Shown one piece after another: positions 52,470 to 58,482 of a stretch of DNA of 58,482 nt. The number at the start of each line of letters is the position of its first letter. Positions within the stretch are counted from its first letter, which is position 1. A model generated the notes under the pieces. It did not search any database. It was given only the letters and a program-made list of their open reading frames with translations, and was not told the DNA's origin. The DNA is from Vulcanimicrobiota bacterium (lineage in GTDB: Bacteria; Vulcanimicrobiota; Vulcanimicrobiia; Vulcanimicrobiales; Vulcanimicrobiaceae), in assembly GCA_028287565.1 (NCBI GenBank), contig JAQBPK010000284.1:1-58482 (forward strand). The letters are read 5' to 3'. Made by a program: the position numbers and the translations under genes.

Positions 52470-52841
52470 TCAGCGAGGCTTTGCAGCTCGGCGCTCGAGC
52501 TCATCGAGACGACGAGACGCTTCCGCCAGCGCGTCCGCGAGTGGCCCGAGGTCGTCCACCGTGAGTCCGAGCGGCGCCAGCCTGCGGCCCTTGACGCGCG
52601 GTAGTAGCCCAGCCTCGGTCGCGAGATCGTCCAGCGAGAAGTCGAGCACCTTTGCGAGTGCAGCCAAGGTCGTCAGCTTCACGTCCTTGACGACGCCGCT
52701 CTCGATGCGACTCAAGACCGATGCAGCGATTCCCGCCTCATCGGCGACGCGCTGGAGCGACTTGCGCCTGCGTTCGCGCGCCCGGCGTAACGCGGCTCCG
52801 ATCCGCGTCTGCGGCGGCGATCCATCGTGTCGTGCGGGCAT
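52470..52841 (-). CDS. XRE-family HTH regulator
   Basis: 123 residues. The Cro/C1-type HTH is GAALRRARERRRKSLQRVAD, EAGIAASVLSRIESG and LAALAKVLDFSLDDLATEAG (residues about 14-80). A short C-terminal helix (LADALAEASRRLDELERRAA) could mediate dimerisation. It converges on the LuxR-type gene at 52457 with only 12 bases between the stops. Confidence 0.88.
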   Translation of the reverse strand: MPARHDGSPPQTRIGAALRRARERRRKSLQRVADEAGIAASVLSRIESGVVKDVKLTTLAALAKVLDFSLDDLATEAGLLPRVKGRRLAPLGLTVDDLGPLADALAEASRRLDELERRAAKPR

Positions 52842-53030
52842 GAGCGTTGCGTTTCAGCAAGGAGCCACGCCCCCTGTGACTGAATCGGAACAAAACCGAG
52901 AATCATTGCACAAGTGCAAATCTTTGGCTCTGCCGGTGCGCCGGGACCCGATTCCGGCGTCCCAGCGCGGATCAAGCGCTGCGCGCGCCTCCTTTGACAA
53001 GCCAACAACGCGCGACTAGGATCGGGTGGT

Positions 53031-53657
53031 ATGAATGTCATCTGTCGATTCCTATGCACGCTCGGCATCATTGCCACCGCCGCATGCGGTTCCTCGGAAA
53101 ATAGCAACACGACGCACCCCGAGGCGACAGCTACTTCGAGCCCAAGCGTCATTTCCGCACCAATGCCACTGAAAAAGAGGGTGGCAAGAAAGGAATCATA
53201 TATCGCCCCTGCACCGGTAACACGGGCAGAAATGCGCGCAGAGCTCGAGACGGCCGAGTCTCTTTTATCGCGAGCAGAAATATATGCCGACAATGCTTCG
53301 AGCGGGCAATCAGATGACGGCTGGTACGAAGACGATCGTAGATTTCAGAGCCGCATGGACAGCGTAGCGAAGAGAATCAATATGCGACTCGCTCGTACGC
53401 CATTTGATAAGCGCTCCGATTGGGATTCGGTTTCATATGATATTTCTGCGAACCTCCTGCAGGCTGAGAGCTTTCTATTCGGCGCAGTTCAGTCTGCCTT
53501 AGCCGCGTGCAATGAGGCTGATGCAAAAGCAAATCTCCGTGTTGCTCGTGCAGATATAAAGGAAGCTCGCCGAGATTTTGACAAATCGACGAGGGATCCT
53601 GATAACTGGTCTCCGCCAGAAATCAATCCATCTGGCGAGATGTTGTGCAATAGATAA
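53031..53657 (+). CDS. Lipoprotein of unknown function
   Basis: 208 residues. The leader MNVICRFLCTLGIIATAAC has a lipobox cysteine, then a Ser/Thr-rich spacer. The rest is helical and charged (TRAEMRAELETAESLLSRAE, SRMDSVAKRINMRLARTPF, ADAKANLRVARADIKEARRD). GC and codon use are lower than the flanking genes, suggesting acquisition. No family recognised. Confidence 0.7.
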   Translation: MNVICRFLCTLGIIATAACGSSENSNTTHPEATATSSPSVISAPMPLKKRVARKESYIAPAPVTRAEMRAELETAESLLSRAEIYADNASSGQSDDGWYEDDRRFQSRMDSVAKRINMRLARTPFDKRSDWDSVSYDISANLLQAESFLFGAVQSALAACNEADAKANLRVARADIKEARRDFDKSTRDPDNWSPPEINPSGEMLCNR

Positions 53658-53677
53658 CGGAAACCGGGAGCTCGCTG

Positions 53678-54337
53678 TCACTGACGCTCCGTACGCGGGT
53701 AGAGCAGTTGCATCGTGTCGCGCACCCCATTGAGGACCTGCGTGCCTGGTGCAATGTCCAGCATCTTCGTAATATCCATCGGATCTGCATAAATGATCTT
53801 GCGCTCCGCAAACCGCGCGAGAGGTCCGTCAGCTTCATGGGGTTGCGATGCGAGCAGGGAGCGGACATAGGCCTTTTCCATACCTTCGCCGCCGCTGTCG
53901 ACGCCGCCACTGGTGTTCACCGCTCGCGAGACGGGACACAGCCGCAAGTAAGGGTGTGAGTATCCGCGGAGCCTGATGGCGTGACGATTCTGCACGTGAT
54001 CCAGGACGTATTCGGGCGCGAGCGGCGGCATGCGGAAGCTCAGGTACGCCGCCCGATACCGGCGGTAATCGACGTGTACCCACACCTGTCTAGCCGGATG
54101 AAGTTGCGCTCGGTAGAAGCCGGCGCGTGAATCATGCCACAATGCGACGCGCGGGTCTTCGACAGGCGCGGGTTCATACGGCTCGACCAGGAGCGCGTTG
54201 ATACGCCCATCGCCGCCGACGATTCTATCGTTCACGGCGCCGACATACTCCGCGATCGCTTCGATGCTGGCCGCGGCTATCGGGAGCCACAAGCAAGGCG
54301 GCAGCCCGAACGTGTTCCCGGTCGGATCGACCCTCAC
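53678..54337 (-). CDS. Hypothetical protein
   Basis: 219 residues with good codon use and no signal or membrane segment. Segments such as LWHDSRAGFYRAQLHPARQV, WVHVDYRRYRAAYLSFRMPP and YADPMDITKMLDIAPGTQVL look like an ordered alpha/beta domain, but I do not recognise the family. It reads toward the lipoprotein gene (convergent). The second repeat cassette begins 36 bases upstream of its ATG at 54337. Confidence 0.6.
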   Translation of the reverse strand: MRVDPTGNTFGLPPCLWLPIAAASIEAIAEYVGAVNDRIVGGDGRINALLVEPYEPAPVEDPRVALWHDSRAGFYRAQLHPARQVWVHVDYRRYRAAYLSFRMPPLAPEYVLDHVQNRHAIRLRGYSHPYLRLCPVSRAVNTSGGVDSGGEGMEKAYVRSLLASQPHEADGPLARFAERKIIYADPMDITKMLDIAPGTQVLNGVRDTMQLLYPRTERQ

Positions 54338-54373
54338 GGGCCGTTGTTGTTACCTGAATCCGCGACGTACCTC

Positions 54374-54462
54374 TTCGACGCGGGCGCGTCGAAGCGGGCG
54401 GGTGTCATTCGGTGACTCCAATCATCGAGTGACGGACCCGGCCGGTGTTAGAGCACCGGCCG
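54374..54462 (+). ncRNA. Structured element C of cassette 2
   Basis: Hairpins TTCGACGC/GCGTCGAA, GTCATTCGGTG-(8 nt)-CATCGAGTGAC (11 bp) and CGGCCGGTG-(6 nt)-CACCGGCCG. In the second stem, a U-G pair of the other copies is replaced by U-A, keeping the pairing. Followed by the conserved GCTATAGGTTGTGC. Confidence 0.4.
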
Positions 54463-54501
54463 AGTCGCTATAGGTTGTGCAGGCTTGCTACTGTTCGATC
54501 C

Positions 54502-54822
54502 TCACGACCACACGATTCCGCCCTCCGCTAAATACGTCTCCATCGACGACATCGCGTCGTCCTGGTGCTTGTGCAGCTTCATCGCCAGGAGGATCTCGGC
54601 GTGGTCGGCGGCGGCCTGGAGATCCTCCGCGACCGCTCCTTGGCGTCGCGATACGGTCGCCAGGAGAAGAAGCGACACGAGGCCGTTTGGGCCGCACGAG
54701 CTCTCGTAGGTGAGGAATGCTTCGCGCAGTTTGCGCTCGCGTTCGGTGGCGGCGGATCGGGTCCAGTCGATCCCGAAGCGTGCGAACGTGTCGGGGGCTT
54801 TGAACGGTACGACGTTTCTCAT
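54502..54822 (-). CDS. Conserved small helical protein of the repeat cassette (copy 2)
   Basis: 106 residues, starting MRNVVPFKAPDTFARFGIDW, and identical to the copy at 18378-18698 except at three positions. The surrounding hairpin elements and spacing are conserved too. Helical, no membrane segment, ending YLAEGGIVWS. Many synonymous differences between the copies mean that they have been separate for some time while the protein was maintained. Function unknown. Confidence 0.8.
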   Translation of the reverse strand: MRNVVPFKAPDTFARFGIDWTRSAATERERKLREAFLTYESSCGPNGLVSLLLLATVSRRQGAVAEDLQAAADHAEILLAMKLHKHQDDAMSSMETYLAEGGIVWS

Positions 54823-54853
54823 GCTGCGTCGCTCCGCTGTGCGGGCCGGGTGG

Positions 54854-54945
54854 TCGACGCGGGCGCGTCGAATGGGCGGTCTGTCATTCGGTGGGTCTCT
54901 CCATCGGGTGACGGGCCCGGTCAGTGTTCGCGCACTGATCGGGCC
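54854..54945 (+). ncRNA. Structured element D of cassette 2
   Basis: TCGACGC/GCGTCGA, GTCATTCGGTGG-(6 nt)-CCATCGGGTGAC and GGCCCGGTCAGTG-(6 nt)-CACTGATCGGGCC, the same three stems as element B with different loops. A fourth hairpin follows with outer stem GCGGAT/ATCCGC, differing in sequence from cassette 1, where the outer stem is GATCA/TGATC. Confidence 0.4.
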
Positions 54946-54972
54946 GCTTCGTTGCGGATTACGTGCGCACGT

Positions 54973-55590
54973 TTACCGTGCGTTCGATCCGCCGATGGTA
55001 TAGCACACTTTCGGTGTTTGCGGAATACCTTGGCGCGTTCGGCTGAAATCAACGTCCTTCGTCTCGACGGTGCCCGCCGTACGTCCCGGCGCGGTGTGGT
55101 AGCTCCAGTAGAGGTTCGTGTGCGCGATGACCTGGTTTGGCGGCGGAGCGCCCCATTCGGTTAGGTCGTCCGTCGTGTGCGCATCGCTCACGAGCGTCGC
55201 ATCGTATCCCCTGACCAGTGCGCCGCGAAGCGTCGAGCGAATGCATTCATCGGTCTGTGCGCCGGCGACGAACAGCCGCCCGACTCCGAGACCCGACAGC
55301 GCGCTTTCGAGCGTGGTCTCCTCGAACGCATCGCCGTAGCGCTTGTGCACGAGCGGCTCGGCTTCGTCCGGCGTCAGCTCCGGGACGATCCGCCAGTTGT
55401 CGCTGCCGCACGCAAGTTTCTCGCTCGTGTGTTGGACCCAGACAACGGGGACGCCGTCCCGCCGCGCCTTCTCGACGAGGTTGCCGATGTTCGCGACGAC
55501 CGCGTCGCGGTTGTGAGCGTTCTCCACGACGCCGTTCTGCACGTCGACGACCAGGAGCGCTGTGTTAGGGCGGTTCGCGAGCGTGGCCAT
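54973..55590 (-). CDS. Isochorismatase-family cysteine hydrolase
   Basis: 205 residues. The catalytic aspartate is in ALLVVDVQNGVVENAHNRD (about D16), and the nucleophile cysteine in VAGAQTDECIRSTLRGAL; between them PVVWVQHTSEKLACGSD and LVHKRYGDAFEETTLE follow the family. ATG 55590 has GGAGAG five bases upstream. Homologs end near the ETKDVDF segment; here about 23 extra residues (from SRTRQGIPQTPKV) are encoded by the tail of the repeat cassette. Substrate unknown (amide or isochorismate-type). Confidence 0.88.
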   Translation of the reverse strand: MATLANRPNTALLVVDVQNGVVENAHNRDAVVANIGNLVEKARRDGVPVVWVQHTSEKLACGSDNWRIVPELTPDEAEPLVHKRYGDAFEETTLESALSGLGVGRLFVAGAQTDECIRSTLRGALVRGYDATLVSDAHTTDDLTEWGAPPPNQVIAHTNLYWSYHTAPGRTAGTVETKDVDFSRTRQGIPQTPKVCYTIGGSNAR

Positions 55591-55610
55591 CGTCTCTCCG
55601 ATTCCGCGCA

Positions 55611-55861
55611 GTGGGGTTTTACTCCGGCATCGAGAATTCCGACCATCGTGCTCCAGGCACTGCATCATCAGATCTCGACCCGTTCGACCAAGCGTTTCTC
55701 GCCGACCCGTGGCCGTATCATGCGCAGCTCCGCGATGCGAGCCCGGTGGTGTATCTCGAACGGTACGGCGTTTGGGCGGTCGCGCGTACGGCGAGCCGCA
55801 TCTCCGGCTGAACAACACGATCAGAGGCTACGACTCGCTTCCACTCGCCGTCGCGGTTTGA
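55611..55861 (+). pseudogene. Cytochrome P450 gene reduced to its two ends
   Basis: One frame gives a P450 N-terminus, DLDPFDQAFLADPWPYHAQL followed by RDASPVVYLERYGVWAVAR. At about 55790 the sequence continues in a different frame with the P450 C-terminus, YGEPHLRLNNTIRGYDSLPL, and stops. The roughly 300 central residues, including the haem cysteine loop, are gone. It is a deletion relic, divergent from the isochorismatase gene. The rest of 55862-56000 holds only the ribosome site of the next gene. Confidence 0.75.
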
Positions 55862-56000
55862 CGCAAGTCATCTGAACGAGGCAAGCCGGCCGCTAGACGG
55901 CCCGCCGGTTGCTCGGGCCACGGCGTCGTTCGCGGGGTACACCACCGCCCATGACCGAGGACGTTGCAACGAAGACCGCGATACGCGAGGAGAACCGTTC

Positions 56001-57152
56001 GTGCTTGCGATGAACTATCGTGGACCGCATCGCGTCCGCATCGATCGCAAGCCGACGCCGGAGATTCTGCATCCCGAAGATGCGATCGTGCGGGTCACGC
56101 GGTCGTGCATCTGCGGGTCGGACCTGCACCTGTACAACGGACTGGTCCCCGATACGCGTGTCGGCATGACGTTCGGTCACGAGTTCACCGGGGTCGTCGA
56201 GGAGGTCGGCGCCGGCGTGCATACGATCAAGCGCGGCGATCACGTGCTCGTGCCGTTCAACATCGCGTGCGGCCGGTGCGCCTTTTGCCGTGAGGAGTTG
56301 TACGGCAACTGCCACGAGTCCAACCCGCAGGCGACGGCGGTCGGAGGCATCTTCGGTTACTCGCACACGGCAGGCGGCTACGACGGCGGGCAAGCGGAGT
56401 ACGTGCGCGTTCCGTACGCAGACGTCGGACCGACGGTCATCCCGGATTGGATGGACCTCGACGACGCGGTGCTGCTGACGGATGTCGTCCCGACGGGCTA
56501 TCAAGCCGCCGAGATGGGCGGTATCCAGCCGGGCGACACCGTCGTCGTCTTCGGCGCCGGCCCCGTCGGGATCATGGCCGCGCGGTGCGCGTGGCTGTTC
56601 GGCGCGGCGCGCGTCATCGTGATCGACCGCGAAGAGTATCGTCTGGCGTTCGCCGCGCAGTATTGCCCTGCGGAAACCTACAACTTCGAGTCGTTGAAAG
56701 ACCCGGTCGTCTTCTTGAAGCAGACGACCGTGATCGGCGCCGATGTGTGCATCGATGCCGTCGGCGCCGACGCCGCCGGCAGCCGCATGCAGACGATCCT
56801 GGGACGGAAGCTGCTGCTCGAAGGCGGCGCCGTGACCGCGCTGCACTGGGCGATCAACTCGGTGAAGAAGGGCGGGATCGTGTCGATCGTCGGCGTGTAC
56901 GGCCCGATCGGTGCGCTCGTGCCGATCGGGAACGTGGTGAACAAGGGGATCACAATTCGAGCAAATCAGGCGTCGGTGAAGCGGCTGCTGCCGCGGCTCA
57001 TCGAGCACGTGCAGAACGGCGTGCTGAATCCGAAAGCGCTGATCACGCACCGCATCCCGCTCGAGCACGTGTCGGACGCGTATCGAATCTTTTCCTCGAA
57101 GCTCGACGAGTGCATCAAGCCCGTGCTCGTGCCGCCCTCCGCCAGATCGTAG
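56001..57152 (+). CDS. Zinc-dependent alcohol dehydrogenase, formaldehyde-dehydrogenase-like
   Basis: 383 residues. The catalytic zinc site is SCICGSDLHLYNG and FGHEFTGVVEEVG; the structural zinc cysteines are in CGRCAFCREELYGNC. The NAD-binding fold follows (VVVFGAGPVGIMAARCAWLF, VIVIDREEYR). Length and the GYSHTAGGYDGGQAEYVRVP insertion are as in glutathione-dependent or -independent formaldehyde dehydrogenases. GTG 56001 has GAGGAG eight bases upstream, favouring it over ATG 56010. Probable role: oxidation of formaldehyde or other aldehydes/alcohols. Confidence 0.93.
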   Translation: MLAMNYRGPHRVRIDRKPTPEILHPEDAIVRVTRSCICGSDLHLYNGLVPDTRVGMTFGHEFTGVVEEVGAGVHTIKRGDHVLVPFNIACGRCAFCREELYGNCHESNPQATAVGGIFGYSHTAGGYDGGQAEYVRVPYADVGPTVIPDWMDLDDAVLLTDVVPTGYQAAEMGGIQPGDTVVVFGAGPVGIMAARCAWLFGAARVIVIDREEYRLAFAAQYCPAETYNFESLKDPVVFLKQTTVIGADVCIDAVGADAAGSRMQTILGRKLLLEGGAVTALHWAINSVKKGGIVSIVGVYGPIGALVPIGNVVNKGITIRANQASVKRLLPRLIEHVQNGVLNPKALITHRIPLEHVSDAYRIFSSKLDECIKPVLVPPSARS

Positions 57153-57158
57153 GTTCGC

Positions 57159-57689
57159 ATGCAGAACACCGAGGATACCGGCACCCGCGTGAACGGTCGT
57201 GGCGTCGACGCGGACCCGAAGAACGACCCCACCTATCCGATCCGGCATCGGCTTCCCGCCGAAGAGGCGCGCTCCGGGTGGGTGCGTCCGGCTCAGCAGG
57301 CGGTTGACGTCGAGGTGCTTCGTTCGATCGAATATCCCGAAATGACGGCGGTCTTCGGCACGTCGACGCCGCCGGCGGGGCTGAGCGGGATGATTCGGCG
57401 CGCGGCGTTCGCGTACAGCGAGTCCAGCTATCTGCACTGGCTGCCGCTCGTGCTCGCGGACCGCATCAACGTCGTCGAAGGGATCCTCGACGATTTGCGG
57501 CGGGGACGTCTCCCGAATGGCTTCGCGGAAGCGGGCGGAAAGGCGCAATGGAGATACAACCGCCGCCGTCTGATCGGCGGGACGCTTGTTCGCGCGGCGC
57601 TCGCGGCGGTTCTGATCGCCTACGTGCGCGGCCGGGTGAAAGGCAATTGCGCCGCTGATTCACAGCCGAACGATCAGGATGGCGGCTGA
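57159..57689 (+). CDS. Hypothetical partner of the dehydrogenase
   Basis: 176 residues, starting 6 bases after the dehydrogenase stop. It contains NDPTYPIRHR, PEMTAVFGTSTPPAGLSGMI, RRAAFAYSESSYLHWLPLVL and ADRINVVEGILDDLRRGRLP, and a C-terminal membrane helix (LVRAALAAVLIAYVRGRVKG). I recall this protein type occurring directly downstream of such dehydrogenases in other bacteria. Its role is unknown; it may anchor or chaperone the enzyme at the membrane. Confidence 0.8.
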   Translation: MQNTEDTGTRVNGRGVDADPKNDPTYPIRHRLPAEEARSGWVRPAQQAVDVEVLRSIEYPEMTAVFGTSTPPAGLSGMIRRAAFAYSESSYLHWLPLVLADRINVVEGILDDLRRGRLPNGFAEAGGKAQWRYNRRRLIGGTLVRAALAAVLIAYVRGRVKGNCAADSQPNDQDGG

Positions 57690-57731
57690 AAACGGCGCAC
57701 GCCCATCCGCCAGGGAGAGGTTCTTCGTTCA

Positions 57732-58397
57732 CTAGCAAGGCGCAGGCGTTGCTAAGGTGACGATTTCGTTTTTGTTTCGCTCAGCAGTCCAGAAGTGTTT
57801 GCCGTCAAACGCCAAACCACGCGCATTGAACGGAATTGACGCCATAGGAATCAAGAGGCTTGCCGCTCCTTCGCTCGGATCCAATCGGCCCAGCTGCAGG
57901 TTCTTAAATTTCCTATCGCCGGTGACCAGGTAGAAAGAATCTCCGACTACGGTCATCCCGACCGGCACGCGATCGAGTGCAATCTCCTTGATCACTTCGC
58001 CGCTCGGGTCCAGGGCAAGAATCTTTCTGTTGTGAGCTTGTGATAAGAATAGCGTCTCCCCAACGGGTGCAAGATGTACACCGCTAAGGCCGGGACATGC
58101 AACGGGATCGTCTTCGAAGCCGCGACCAAGGACGTATCGATAGATATATCGATCGTCGTCATCGTTACCGTGCCCGATTACGACATGCAGCTTATCTTGG
58201 AAGAACGCAAGGCCGAACGGTGCGCCAGGCGTCTGAACCTCTTCGGAGATCGCCGAAGAGGACGCGTCCATTGCATAGAGCCGGTGCGACTCACGGCACG
58301 ATACCCAAAGCGTCCCGTGGTTGAAGGCTAATCCCATTGGCTCGGTCCCTGGCGAAGGCCACCGTCCGGCTTCCTCGACAGGAATCAGAACATCCAT
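57732..58397 (-). CDS. Beta-propeller protein (SMP-30/YncE-like)
   Basis: 221 residues from ATG 58397 (AAGGAATGAAG upstream); the frame stays open to 58451. Repeated blades are seen: EPMGLAFNHGTLWVSCRESH, RLYAMDASS, APFGLAFFQDKLHVVIG, RKILALDPSGEVIKEIAL and ARGLAFDGKHFWTAERNK. There is no signal peptide in this reading. This suggests a five- or six-bladed propeller with a binding or lactonase-like role; the substrate is unknown. Codon use is less GC-rich than the dehydrogenase gene. Confidence 0.75.
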   Translation of the reverse strand: MDVLIPVEEAGRWPSPGTEPMGLAFNHGTLWVSCRESHRLYAMDASSSAISEEVQTPGAPFGLAFFQDKLHVVIGHGNDDDDRYIYRYVLGRGFEDDPVACPGLSGVHLAPVGETLFLSQAHNRKILALDPSGEVIKEIALDRVPVGMTVVGDSFYLVTGDRKFKNLQLGRLDPSEGAASLLIPMASIPFNARGLAFDGKHFWTAERNKNEIVTLATPAPC

Positions 58398-58482
58398 TTC
58401 ATCTTCATTCCTTGATTCTGCGGCGACCCCGGCAAAGGACCCTGTCGGCATCCTAGGCGGGTAGCGTGCGCCCAGCCGCCGG

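Larger units (their letters stand above)
54374..55027 (-). repeat. Duplicated cassette, copy 2
   Basis: 654 bp matching 18253-18903: element C (54374-54462), the 106-residue gene in antisense, element D (54854-54945), a fourth hairpin and the GGAATAC tail. The tail supplies the last codons of the isochorismatase-like gene, so this copy appears to have landed at that gene's 3' end. The distance between copies is 36 kb and orientation is the same. Confidence 0.85.

Noticed and set aside
55893-57548. 551-residue minus-strand frame opposite the dehydrogenase
   Set aside because: Shadow of a gene with full zinc and NAD motifs on the plus strand.

Overview
The window is a GC-rich bacterial chromosome segment. 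A few housekeeping genes (an RND pump, rpsF-ssb, xthA, katG, a zinc alcohol dehydrogenase) are separated by long accessory stretches. Tandem lipoproteins built from repeated 'DGNLWFTE'-type propeller blades, lipoproteins with CSGGGG-type lipoboxes, a TonB receptor (so an outer membrane) and the overall base composition fit Candidatus Eremiobacterota (WPS-2). That placement is inference from protein style only; no rRNA gene is present.

Layout. 1-2.4 kb: end of an RND efflux gene (minus), then rpsF and ssb. 2.4-5.3 kb: two orphan genes, then an intact IS3-family element (4010-5207) sitting inside the remnant of another IS3-type transposase, with a 4-bp target duplication. 5.5-18 kb: an accessory island that looks like defence DNA in partial decay: a HEPN-like protein, a frameshifted LA2681-type HEPN gene, a trypsin-like protease operon, a broken winged-helix gene, a protein with a nucleotide-sensor-style linker, a lower-GC SF2 helicase fused to a PD-(D/E)XK nuclease, an IS orfA relic and a coiled-coil protein. 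18.25-18.90 kb: a 0.65-kb cassette (small helical protein bracketed by structured elements) that recurs at 54.37-55.03 kb.

19-27 kb: secreted dienelactone-hydrolase-like enzyme, hipBA toxin-antitoxin pair, a VOC protein, an IS256 relic, then a tight three-gene unit: a 935-residue glycine-rich/coiled-coil protein, a QueC-like PP-loop enzyme whose start overlaps its stop codon (ATGA), and a purine-type phosphoribosyltransferase. 27-35 kb: xthA, a VOC protein, a small membrane protein, a 24-bp inverted repeat around a VOC gene scrap, a DUF5069 protein, a TonB receptor coupled to a thioredoxin-like lipoprotein, a Cys-rich peptide and a PhyH-type dioxygenase. 35-42 kb: two damaged copies of an abortive-infection gene around a beta-helix lipoprotein and a methyltransferase, then katG.

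42-46.6 kb: a membrane-anchored regulator and two tandem Vgb-like propeller lipoproteins. 46.7-49.3 kb: a lower-GC segment with a defence-island-type protein, a broken restriction-endonuclease-like gene and a PH-SHOCT protein. 49.5-54.3 kb: a TPR-LuxR regulator with a tiny secreted peptide gene just upstream, further HTH regulators and orphan genes. 54.4-58.5 kb: second cassette, isochorismatase-like hydrolase, a P450 gene reduced to its two ends, formaldehyde-dehydrogenase-like enzyme with its usual small partner, and a propeller protein.

The best candidates for something undescribed are the duplicated cassette with conserved RNA-like hairpins, the glycine-rich/QueC-like/PRTase unit, the helicase-nuclease fusion, and the peptide-LuxR pair. 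All functional calls come from reading motifs by eye, without database searches.
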